This document shows positions 1 through 6,297 of a DNA stretch of 9,078 nucleotides, piece by piece. The notes beneath the pieces were generated by a model that worked only from the letters and a program-made list of their open reading frames with translations, did no database searches and was not told where the DNA came from. Positions within the stretch are counted from its first letter, which is position 1; every line of letters starts with the position of its first letter. The DNA is from JBEVOS01 sp964563395 (lineage in GTDB: Bacteria > Pseudomonadota > Alphaproteobacteria > Caulobacterales > Aquidulcibacteraceae), in contig CAZLWK010000052.1 in the NCBI GenBank assembly GCA_964563395.1, positions 1 through 9,078 on the forward strand. The letters run 5' to 3'. Both the position numbers and the translations under genes were made by a program.

Positions 1-1
1 C

Positions 2-154
2 GGCTATTCGCGCCACAAGCCGTTCGAGCACATTTATCGCCACCATCGCCGCTATCGCATCACCGAAGGCTCGGAAGAGATTCAGATGCGCAAGGTGGCC
101 GCGTTCCTGTTCGGCTATCTCGGCCCCAGGAAGCGTGAATTCAACGAACTCTAA
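2..154 (+). CDS. Acyl-CoA dehydrogenase, C-terminal fragment
   Basis: This is the last 50 codons of a gene that begins left of the window; the stop is TAA at 152-154. The segment RYRITEGSEEIQMRKVAA matches the C-terminal signature of FAD-dependent acyl-CoA dehydrogenases, which oxidise the alpha-beta bond of acyl-CoA thioesters and pass electrons to ETF. By alignment from memory, the Glu of the TEG motif (residue 22 of the fragment) falls at the position of the catalytic base Glu376 of medium-chain acyl-CoA dehydrogenase. The fragment ends in a short basic and acidic tail (PRKREFNEL). Substrate chain length cannot be judged from this piece. It converges on the alpha/beta hydrolase gene, with a strong hairpin between them. 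Confidence 0.85.
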   Translation, partial: GYSRHKPFEHIYRHHRRYRITEGSEEIQMRKVAAFLFGYLGPRKREFNEL

Positions 155-162
155 TGTGCATC

Positions 163-186
163 CCTCCCCCGCTTCGGCGGGGGAGG
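163..186. terminator. Perfect 10-bp hairpin with a TTCG tetraloop between convergent genes
   Basis: The arms CCTCCCCCGC (163-172) and GCGGGGGAGG (177-186) pair perfectly around a TTCG loop closed by C-G, an exceptionally stable tetraloop arrangement. It lies in the 38-base gap between the stops of the acyl-CoA dehydrogenase gene (+) and the alpha/beta hydrolase gene (-), so it could end transcription from both sides. There is no T-run on either side, so it is not a classical intrinsic terminator. It may act as an RNA 3'-end stabiliser, or be one copy of a dispersed intergenic palindrome family. Confidence 0.6.
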
Positions 187-192
187 TTCAAC

Positions 193-1023
193 TCAAAGCG
201 CGCCGAAGCCGAACAGGCTCAGCGCACGCTTTTTCGGCGGCGTCGCCGGCGCGCGCGCGGCGATCCAATCGAGCGTCAGTCGCGCGACGTCCGGCCATTC
301 CGGTTCGCCGATCAGCCAATGGCTCATGTCCGGAAACTCGTGAAACTGCGCCTGCCCGTTCGGAAAGCGCGCCGCGATGCGCCGCACCGTGCTTGCGGAA
401 TTGACGCGATCCTTGCCCCCGGCGAGCGCCAGCACCGGCGCGGCGATGCGATAGACGGGCGCGGTGGTCGCCATGGAATGATCGAGCCACCAATGCACCG
501 TCTCCTGCACGGCGCGTCCGCTTTCCGGCACGAAACGCGCGAAAGCGCGGCGCGCTTCGTGATGATCGAGCCTGTCGAGCGTCGATGCGCGCGCGATGCG
601 ATAATCGGGCGGAATGGGCCTGCGCCAGAAATCGCCCAGCAGGGAAAGCCCGAACGCATTGCCATGCTCGTCGAGCGTCGTCGGCATCACGCCCCAAGGC
701 GCTGAAGACGCCAGCAGCACGAGCCCGCGCACGGGCGTGCGCGCCGCCGTCAATTGCGAGACGAGGCCGCCAAGGGAATGGCCGATCAGGATCGGCGGCG
801 CCGAGAGCTTCTCGATATAGTGCTGCACCGCGCGCGCATAATCGGCCACGCCCGCGCGCGCGAGCAATTCCATGTCCGCGCCGCGCTCATGATGGGGCAG
901 GTTCGGCGCGTGCGTCTCAAAGCCGGCTTCCTCGAACGGCGCGCGAAACGCATCGAACGCCCAGCCGCCGCAGAACGCGCCGTGCACGAACACGACGGGC
1001 CCGCCGCCAGTTTTGCGCGACAT
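193..1023 (-). CDS. Alpha/beta hydrolase-fold protein
   Basis: The 276-residue protein has a complete alpha/beta hydrolase layout. An HGAFCGGW segment at residues 14-21 probably forms the oxyanion hole, the nucleophile elbow is GHSLGG (Ser83), and the acid and base are likely Asp205 (GGKDRV) and His235 (DMSHW). There is no signal peptide, so it should be cytoplasmic. The C-terminus carries a short Pro/Lys-rich, then hydrophobic tail (about 257-276). It starts at ATG 38 bases after the rppH stop and is the last gene of the minus-strand series before the convergent hairpin. No strong Shine-Dalgarno is seen. Esterase, lipase or other hydrolase substrates cannot be told apart from sequence alone. 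Confidence 0.85.
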   Translation of the reverse strand: MSRKTGGGPVVFVHGAFCGGWAFDAFRAPFEEAGFETHAPNLPHHERGADMELLARAGVADYARAVQHYIEKLSAPPILIGHSLGGLVSQLTAARTPVRGLVLLASSAPWGVMPTTLDEHGNAFGLSLLGDFWRRPIPPDYRIARASTLDRLDHHEARRAFARFVPESGRAVQETVHWWLDHSMATTAPVYRIAAPVLALAGGKDRVNSASTVRRIAARFPNGQAQFHEFPDMSHWLIGEPEWPDVARLTLDWIAARAPATPPKKRALSLFGFGAL

Positions 1024-1061
1024 AGGCTACGCGGCCCTGGCGTGGGGCGTTTGCAAGATTG

Positions 1062-1559
1062 TCATGGTGGAGACCCCGCGGCGTAGCGTTCAAACCGGCG
1101 CGCCGCCTCCTCATAGACGCCGCGCTTGAACGGGATCACGAGGGCGGGCGTCTGGTCAAGCGGCGCCCAGCGCCAATCGCTGAATTCCGGCGTGTGCGTG
1201 TCGAGCCGAATATCGGAATCGCGTCCCAGAAAGCGCAGCGCGAACCATTTTTGCCTCTGGCCGATGAAGCGGCCGCGATTTTTTTGCTGCGCACGGATGT
1301 CTGGCGGAAAATCATAGGTCAGCCAATCCGCCGTCTCGTCCATCAGCGCGACCAGACTGCGGACGACCCCCGTCTCTTCCTCAAGCTCCCGTAGCGCCGC
1401 TTCGGCCGGCGTTTCGCCAGGATCGATGCCGCCCTGAGGCATCTGCCATTGGTAGGGGCCGTCTTCCACCCCGGCGCGCTTGCCCAGGAAAACCAGGCCG
1501 GTGCTATGGAAGAGAGCTATGCCCACGCAGGGCCGATACAGCGAAAGATCGCCGCTCAT
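1062..1559 (-). CDS. rppH: RNA pyrophosphohydrolase (Nudix)
   Basis: The 165-residue protein removes pyrophosphate from 5'-triphosphorylated RNA, which opens transcripts to RNase E decay; some family members also hydrolyse diadenosine polyphosphates. It opens with YRPCVGIALF and has a full Nudix box at residues 43-65 (G, E49, then RELEEETGV), with the metal-binding Glu residues present. Other RppH hallmarks follow: TYDFP, GQRQKWF, EFSDWRW and VIPFKRGVYE. The start was set at ATG 1557-1559 because it overlaps the upstream stop as ATGA and puts YRP near the N-terminus, as in the family. A longer reading frame from 1637 would add 26 unrelated residues inside the upstream gene. The overlap implies translational coupling with the deacetylase-like gene. 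Confidence 0.93.
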   Translation of the reverse strand: MSGDLSLYRPCVGIALFHSTGLVFLGKRAGVEDGPYQWQMPQGGIDPGETPAEAALRELEEETGVVRSLVALMDETADWLTYDFPPDIRAQQKNRGRFIGQRQKWFALRFLGRDSDIRLDTHTPEFSDWRWAPLDQTPALVIPFKRGVYEEAARRFERYAAGSPP

Positions 1560-2738
1560 CGCCGCTGCTGGCGCGTGCTGAGCACCGCCGAAGCCGGCGC
1601 CAAGGTATAGCCGCGCGTGCTCACGTCGCGCGCCCAATCGCTGACTTGCACCATGGTCACAGGATAGGCGAAGCCCGCGCCAAGCGCGCTGCCGTTTTGC
1701 AGCGCGATGGCTTCGAGGTTCAGCAATTGCTCGTCAATCGCCTCGGCCTCTCGGCGGGCGTCAATGATGCGGTCGGCCGCGGTGCTCGGCAGGCCGGCGC
1801 GCTGCGCTTCCACGCTCAGCGCCGTGCGCTGGCCGATGCCGCTGGAGATGAAGGCGAGCCCGCGCCGCCGCAATTGCTGCACCACCGGCGCCGAGGCTTG
1901 CGCCGAGGCGGCGAAGCGCGCGCCTTGATAATTGGTGACGCCGAAATAGCCGGCGCCGCGGGAGAGCAGGTTTTCCAACCGCTGGACGTTTTGCTGCGCC
2001 TCGGCGGCCGCCAAAAGCGTTTGCGGCCCGGTGTCGTCCGCTTCCGGATCGAACGGCTCCATCGGCAATTCGAGCATCACTTCGTGGCCGCGCGCGCGCG
2101 CCATGTCGATCCAGCGCTGCAGGTCGGCCGCGTAGGGCACGAAGGACAGCGTCACTTCCGGCGGCAATTCCTCGATCGCTTGCGTGGTCGTGCGGGCGTT
2201 GAAGCCAAGCCCGCCGACGATGATGGCGATCTTCGGCCGGTCGCCCTGCGCCGCGAAGGGCCGGGCATAGACCTGGGATGGACGCCGTCCGTCTTGCGCG
2301 ATGATCGGCAGCGGGCCGAGCGGACCGGGCTGGGTCAAGCCCGCGATCGGCGCGCGCGGCAGCGGGCGGACGGGTGTGCGGGCGGCGGCGGCCTCCTCGG
2401 TCTCCACCATGGCGATGCGCACTTCGCCGGCGCCGTCCGCCGAGGGCAGATCGCCGATCTCGACGAAGGCGCTGGCGGGATCGAGTTCCGCGCCTGCCTC
2501 GGCCGCTTCCTCGAATGTGACACGCGGCGCGGCTTCCGCCGAGCTTGAGCTGGGCGNNNNNNNNNNCCGCGGACGGGTCGCCGAAAACTTGCACTGCGCC
2601 CAAAGCGAGACCGGCCACCGCGATCACGGCGAGGCTCGCCGCGAGCGTATGATTGATAGGGGGAAGCCCCGCCCAGGGCTTGCCCGCGCGGGCCGGTTCG
2701 GGTCTGGACGAGCGATCGCTGGCTGTTCTGCGAATCAC
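1556..2738 (-). CDS. Divergent polysaccharide deacetylase family protein (DUF610/YibQ-like), interrupted by an assembly gap
   Basis: The gene reads in two frames on either side of a 10-N run, which I take as a scaffold gap rather than a mutation. The N-terminal part (57 codons from a GTG at 2736-2738) has a Pro/Arg-rich cytoplasmic stretch and one membrane segment (about residues 32-50). After the gap the frame is open through an acidic Ala/Glu linker into a full Polysacc_deac_2 (DUF610) domain. Recognisable blocks are RPKIAIIVGGLGFN (about 2198-2239), TLSFVPYA, GHEVMLELPMEPFD (about 2048-2089) and GYFGVTNYQGARF (about 1913-1948). The usual metal-site Asp pair (DDLG) is GGLG here, and the later DDG-like site reads SSGIG, so deacetylase activity is doubtful. 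It is likely membrane-anchored and periplasmic. The position between ctpA and rppH is conserved in Alphaproteobacteria. The precise role is unknown. Confidence 0.8.
2557..2566. other. Assembly gap (10 N)
   Basis: A run of ten N lies inside the deacetylase-like gene. The upstream frame has codon starts at 2738, 2735 and so on down to 2567; the downstream frame needs a codon start at 2557. The true gap must therefore be a multiple of three bases, not ten, for the gene to be intact, which fits ten N being a placeholder length. Confidence 0.97.
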
Positions 2739-2773
2739 GGCGCGATGATCGCGGAAATCGCCGCCGCCGTCAC

Positions 2774-2793
2774 CCGCGCCGGGCGCGGTTTTT
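2774..2793 (+). terminator. GC hairpin followed by T5, oriented opposite to the genes
   Basis: CCGCGC (2774-2779), loop CGG and GCGCGG (2783-2788) are followed directly by TTTTT at 2789-2793. Read on the plus strand this has the form of an intrinsic terminator, but both neighbouring genes are on the minus strand. It could stop antisense transcription, or it may be a chance product of a GC-rich 64-base gap. In minus-strand RNA the same hairpin would sit just after the ctpA stop, preceded by an A-run. Confidence 0.3.
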
Positions 2794-2802
2794 CGTTAAC
2801 GC

Positions 2803-4104
2803 TCAGCCGGCGCGGCTGCGCAGACGCTCCGCCACCACGCCCTGGCGCAACAGATCGAGCGCGCGGCTCATCTGATAATCCTCGTCCTCGGGCCAATCTT
2901 CCGGCGGCTGATCGTCCGGCACGTGCGGACCGCGCCGCTGGGCGCCGCCGTCATTCTCAAGCGCGCGCGGAAGATCCGCCTCGCTGATGCCGAGTCGGCG
3001 CAGACGCTCGGGATCGACGCGGCGTTGCGCCACTTCCATGTCGGGCTCGATGCCGGCGCCCTGAATGGAGCGCCCCGCGGGCGTGTAATAGCGCGCGGTC
3101 GTCAAGCGCAGCGCGCCGTCGCGCCCGCCCTGCAGCGGAATGACAGTCTGCACCGAGCCCTTGCCGAACGAGGTCGTGCCCACGACAAGCGCGCGATTGC
3201 GGTCCTGAAGCGCGCCGGCGACGATTTCGGACGCCGAGGCGGAGCCGCCATTGATCAGCACCACGATCGGCACGCCGGCCAGAGAGTCGCCGCGCCGCGC
3301 GTTGTACCGCTGCACGTCGTCAGGGCGGCGCCCGCGCGTGGAGACGACTTCGCCGCCATCGAGGAATTCGTCCGACACCTCGATCGCCTGATCGAGCAGG
3401 CCGCCCGGATTGTTGCGCATGTCGAGCACCACGCCGCGCAGGCGCGGCGCGCGCTTCACGGTGCGGAGCGCCTCGTCGAGCAATTCGTCCGTGCGTTCGT
3501 TGAAGGTGGAGATGCGGATGATGCCGATATCGCCTTCCATGCGCGCCGTGACGGAGCGCACGGAAATGATCTCCCGCGTGATCGTGACGTCGAACGGCTC
3601 GCTGCCCTCGCGCGCCACCGTCACTTCGATCGTGGTGCCGACTTCGCCGCGCATCTTGGAGACGGCTTCGTTCAACGTCAGGCCGACAATGCTTTCCCCG
3701 TCGATGGCGGTCAGATAATCGCCCGCCTGAATGCCCGCGCGGCTCGCGGGCGTATCGTCGATCGGCGAGACGACGCGGACGATGCCGTCCTCCATCGTCA
3801 CTTCGATGCCCAGCCCGCCATATTCCCCGCGCGTCTGCACCTGCATGTCGCGGAAATCCTGGGCGTTCATGTAGGAGGAATGCGGATCGAGCGATGAGAG
3901 CATCCCCTGGATCGCCGCTTCCATGACGTGCGCTTCGTCGATCGGCGTGACGTAATCGCTTTCCACGCGCGCCAGGACGTCGGCGAACAATTCCAGCTGG
4001 CGATAGACGTCTCCGCGCGGGCCGGAATCCTGGGCCGACCAGGCGAGCGCGCCGACCCCGGCGGCCAATCCCACTACCGGCGCAGCAATCCAGGCCCAAC
4101 GCAT
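2803..4104 (-). CDS. ctpA: S41 family carboxyl-terminal processing protease
   Basis: The 433-residue protein is a tail-specific periplasmic serine protease that processes or degrades envelope proteins; in several bacteria such proteases trim murein hydrolases. Residues 4-23 form a hydrophobic signal or anchor segment. The conserved helical region includes MLSSLDPHSSYM (68-79), a PDZ domain spans about 94-168, and the S41 catalytic domain follows. The Ser-Lys dyad is Ser290 (GGSASASEI) and Lys315 (TSFGKGSVQ). The 25-residue spacing and Glu293 match the arrangement known from E. coli Prc and the plant D1 protease. The last 80 or so residues are acidic and basic linker plus a helix. ATG at 4102-4104 has a strong GAAGGAG upstream. 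The EnvC-like gene upstream is a plausible functional partner. Confidence 0.95.
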   Translation of the reverse strand: MRWAWIAAPVVGLAAGVGALAWSAQDSGPRGDVYRQLELFADVLARVESDYVTPIDEAHVMEAAIQGMLSSLDPHSSYMNAQDFRDMQVQTRGEYGGLGIEVTMEDGIVRVVSPIDDTPASRAGIQAGDYLTAIDGESIVGLTLNEAVSKMRGEVGTTIEVTVAREGSEPFDVTITREIISVRSVTARMEGDIGIIRISTFNERTDELLDEALRTVKRAPRLRGVVLDMRNNPGGLLDQAIEVSDEFLDGGEVVSTRGRRPDDVQRYNARRGDSLAGVPIVVLINGGSASASEIVAGALQDRNRALVVGTTSFGKGSVQTVIPLQGGRDGALRLTTARYYTPAGRSIQGAGIEPDMEVAQRRVDPERLRRLGISEADLPRALENDGGAQRRGPHVPDDQPPEDWPEDEDYQMSRALDLLRQGVVAERLRSRAG

Positions 4105-4110
4105 TAATCG

Positions 4111-4117
4111 CTCCTTC
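4111..4117 (-). promoter_or_regulatory. Strong ribosome binding site of ctpA
   Basis: On the minus strand the bases read GAAGGAG, six bases before the ATG at 4104. This is one of the two best Shine-Dalgarno sequences in the minus-strand series and fixes the ctpA start. Confidence 0.8.
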
Positions 4118-4227
4118 GCCCCGAGGGCGGCTCTAAGCCGGCGGCGTCATCAACCGATTCGCGCACGGATGGCCGGCGGGTGCAATCTTAACCGCAATTA
4201 CCTTTACGCAACGCGGCCGAAAACAGC
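4118..4227 (-). promoter_or_regulatory. Gap between the EnvC-like gene and ctpA, possible internal promoter
   Basis: At 123 bases (4105-4227) this is the longest gap inside the minus-strand series. It contains an A/T-richer patch at about 4181-4210 in an otherwise GC-rich region. On the minus strand TTGCGT, 15 bases and TAAGAT resemble a weak -35/-10 pair; both matches are partial and the spacing is short. ctpA may therefore have its own promoter. No coding frame or clear terminator hairpin was recognised here. Confidence 0.25.
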
Positions 4228-5385
4228 TCAGCGCGCGCTGGCGAGCGTTGCGCCGCGCGCGGCGAGCCAGCGTCCCGGATCGACTGCGCCGCCATTCACC
4301 CGCACTTCCACATACAAGTCTGGCGAGGATGTGGCCGCGCGCGGCAGAAGCCCCAAGGGGTCGCCGGCGGCCACCCGCTGACCGGCGCGGACGGAGAGCG
4401 TGTCCAGACCCGTCAGCACCACGGAATAGCCGCCCGCGATATTGAGGATCACGACATGGCCATAGCCGCGGAAGGTGTCCGCGTAGGCCACTTCGGCGGC
4501 GGCGGGCGCGCGCACCGCGCTTCCGGGCGCCCCGCGCAGCGTGACGCCTTGCGCGGCCGGGCCGGCGCCCACGCGCGCGCCGTAGGCGCGGGTGACGTCG
4601 CCCTGCACCGGGGCGAGCCACGAGGCCGGCACGAGGGCCGCGCCCGCGCCGCTCGGCCTTGCGCTCGCGCTGGCGCGCTGCGATGGGGCGGCCGCGAGGC
4701 GGCGAGTCAAATCCTGGAGCGAGCGGGCTTCCCGCGCGAACGTTCGCGCCCGACGCTCGGCCGCGCTGGCGTCCGCCTGTAGGGAGGTGCGCGCGCGGCG
4801 CGTCTCGGCCAGCTGCGTCTCCGCGGCGGCCCGTTCCTCCGCCAGCGCGGCCTGCGCCTCGGCCAGCGCTTGGCGGCCTATGGCGATGTCTTCGGCCTCT
4901 TGGCGCGCGGCCGCCAGCCGGGCCGCGTGGCCGCGCATGGAGGCGGCGGTCGGCGCTGCGGCCGCGGTCGCGATGAGGCGCGCGCGCATTGCTTGCGGCG
5001 TACCCGCGCGCTCCGCGAAAGCGGCTGCGATCACCATGTCCTGCAGCGCGCGGCGGCGGGCGCTGACGCGCGCGGAATTGTGGTCCTGCTCGGCCGCCAA
5101 GAGTGCGAGGCGCGCTTCGGCCTCGGCGGCGGCGCTTTCGGCCAGAGCGGCGGCGGTTCTGTTGGCGGCGATCTGGCGGTCGATTTCGGCGATCCGGGCG
5201 GCGGCGGCCTCGGCCTCGCGGCGCAGGCGCGCGGCTTCGCTTTCCGCGCCGGCCCGCTGGCGTTCGACGCGCGCAAGGTCGGCGCGGGCGCGCTCGGCCC
5301 GCGTCTGCGCTTCAGCCGGGCCCGCAAGGCACACAGCCAAAGCGAGGGCGCACAGCGCCCCATTCGCCTTCCACACCGCCACCAT
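4228..5385 (-). CDS. EnvC-like murein hydrolase activator (degenerate LytM/M23 domain)
   Basis: The 385-residue protein has a signal peptide (residues 1-26, likely cleavage after AEA), a long Ala/Arg/Glu-rich coiled coil (about 27-230), a Ser/Ala/Pro linker and a C-terminal LytM/M23-like domain (about 251-380). The zinc ligands of active M23 peptidases are missing. The HxGxD position reads AQGVT (278-282), the YAHL-like site reads LTGL, and the second-His strand reads LYVEVR with Tyr at the usual His. This pattern fits EnvC-type proteins, which bind and activate periplasmic N-acetylmuramyl amidases during cell separation instead of cutting peptidoglycan. The gene lies between rlmH (24-base gap) and ctpA, a conserved alphaproteobacterial arrangement. 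ATG at 5383-5385 was chosen for its signal peptide; the ribosome binding site is weak. The partner amidase is not in the window. Confidence 0.85.
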   Translation of the reverse strand: MVAVWKANGALCALALAVCLAGPAEAQTRAERARADLARVERQRAGAESEAARLRREAEAAAARIAEIDRQIAANRTAAALAESAAAEAEARLALLAAEQDHNSARVSARRRALQDMVIAAAFAERAGTPQAMRARLIATAAAAPTAASMRGHAARLAAARQEAEDIAIGRQALAEAQAALAEERAAAETQLAETRRARTSLQADASAAERRARTFAREARSLQDLTRRLAAAPSQRASASARPSGAGAALVPASWLAPVQGDVTRAYGARVGAGPAAQGVTLRGAPGSAVRAPAAAEVAYADTFRGYGHVVILNIAGGYSVVLTGLDTLSVRAGQRVAAGDPLGLLPRAATSSPDLYVEVRVNGGAVDPGRWLAARGATLASAR

Positions 5386-5409
5386 CGCCTGTTCCGGCTT
5401 CGCCCGGGT

Positions 5410-5880
5410 TCAGTCCCGGTGGTAGGGGTATGCGCCCAAAATCGTGAGGGCTCGGTAAATCTGCTCGCAAAGCATTGATTTTACGAGCATATGCGGCCAG
5501 GTCTGGCGGCCGAAGGCGAGCTTATGGTCGGCCTGGTCCTTGAGGCCCTGGGCCGCGCCGTCCGCCCCGCCGATCCAAAACGCCGTGGTTTTGGCCCCCT
5601 CGTCGCGCCATGCCGCAAGGCTCTGCGCCAGCGTCCGCGAAGGCCAATCCTGGCCGCGCTCGTCCAGCAGCACGGTCTTGGCGCCGTCCGGCGTCGCCTT
5701 GAGGATCGCGCTGGCCTCGGCGCGCGGCTCGCCCGGCGGGCGGCCGGTCACGTCCAGAAGCTCAATGGCGCTGAAGCCGAGGCTCCGGCCGAGGCCCTGG
5801 GCGCGCGTCAGGTAATCCTGGGCGAGCGCATCCTCCGGGCCCGCGCGTTTGCGCCCGGCGGCTATAATCAAGATACGCAA
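5410..5880 (-). CDS. rlmH: 23S rRNA (pseudouridine1915-N3)-methyltransferase
   Basis: The 156-residue SPOUT-family protein methylates N3 of pseudouridine 1915 in helix 69 of 23S rRNA, using S-adenosylmethionine on assembled 70S ribosomes. Length and motifs match the family: MRILIIAAGRKR at the N-terminus, LDERG (72-76), the SAM-loop IGGADG (103-108), FGRQTWPHML (123-132), EQIYRA (139-144) and a final PYHRD. The start must be the TTG at 5878-5880, because the preceding in-frame codon is the TGA that ends the GIY-YIG gene. No start is available upstream, and the N-terminus aligns well from here. Translation probably depends on ribosomes finishing the upstream gene, since no clear separate Shine-Dalgarno was seen. 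Confidence 0.95.
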   Translation of the reverse strand: MRILIIAAGRKRAGPEDALAQDYLTRAQGLGRSLGFSAIELLDVTGRPPGEPRAEASAILKATPDGAKTVLLDERGQDWPSRTLAQSLAAWRDEGAKTTAFWIGGADGAAQGLKDQADHKLAFGRQTWPHMLVKSMLCEQIYRALTILGAYPYHRD

Positions 5881-6252
5881 TCAACGAAGCCGGGCGGGTC
5901 GTAAAAAGTTCTGCATACGCAGTTCAGGAACCTGAACATTAAGGAGAGGTCTAAGCGATTGGATCAGATCGGACTCAATCTGATCACGTCTTCCACTCAA
6001 ATCCTCGACTAGCGCGTGAACTTCAATTGCGCCCTGCCTGTAAGCCGCTGGCCATTTTTCGTGATTCTTAAAGCGGTCTTTAAAACTGTCGCACTGTCCC
6101 ACGTAGAGCGCGGTTCGTATTTGCGGCAGTAGCGGATGGCCACGAGCTGCAAACACGTAAAGCCCGCTAACATCGTTCCACGCGGCCTGCGGGCTGAAAA
6201 CCTCGAAGCAATAAGGCAATCCGCTTCGACCATACCAAGTGTACGAGACCAT
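5881..6252 (-). CDS. Small single-domain GIY-YIG nuclease
   Basis: The 123-residue protein has the catalytic layout of a GIY-YIG endonuclease: GLY (30-32), YVG (50-52), Arg60 ten residues after the YVG Tyr as in I-TevI, His64, Glu93 (QIESDLI) and Asn105 (PLLN). An N-terminal strand pair (YTWYGRSG, then YCFEVFS) resembles a group of stand-alone GIY-YIG proteins known in bacteria. No other DNA-binding domain is visible. ATG at 6250-6252 was preferred over a frame start at 6285 because AGGAG lies six bases upstream. Hand count gives about 52% G+C, against about 70% in flanking genes, and it separates rsfS from rlmH, which are usually adjacent; both suggest recent transfer. Its substrate is unknown: DNA repair, defence and selfish-element roles all remain possible. 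Confidence 0.82.
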   Translation of the reverse strand: MVSYTWYGRSGLPYCFEVFSPQAAWNDVSGLYVFAARGHPLLPQIRTALYVGQCDSFKDRFKNHEKWPAAYRQGAIEVHALVEDLSGRRDQIESDLIQSLRPLLNVQVPELRMQNFLRPARLR

Positions 6253-6258
6253 CGTGTT

Positions 6259-6263
6259 CTCCT
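6259..6263 (-). promoter_or_regulatory. Ribosome binding site of the GIY-YIG gene
   Basis: The minus strand reads AGGAG followed by six bases and then ATG at 6252. It decides the start over the longer frame from 6285. Confidence 0.75.
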
Positions 6264-6297
6264 GTTGTTCAGGTGGGGATAACACGATTCGGGAGCG

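Noticed and set aside
1646..3897. Long plus-strand open frames (1646-2548 and 2923-3897) opposite the deacetylase-like gene and ctpA
   Set aside because: Their translations are Arg/Ala/His/Asp-rich without recognisable motifs and lie antisense to genes with clear family signatures; such shadows are expected at this G+C content.
4187..4204. CtrA-like TTAA spaced motif near 4187
   Set aside because: The second half reads TTAC at six-base spacing, not TTAA at seven, so it does not meet the known consensus.
4456..5478. Several plus-strand frames opposite the EnvC-like gene
   Set aside because: They are low-complexity Ala/Arg/Gly strings mirroring the Ala/Glu-rich coiled coil; no motif, no ribosome binding site.
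6274..6282. DnaA-box-like TTATCCCCA on the minus strand
   Set aside because: One mismatch to the consensus and isolated, with no cluster of boxes or AT-rich unwinding region; more likely chance in the leader of the GIY-YIG gene.
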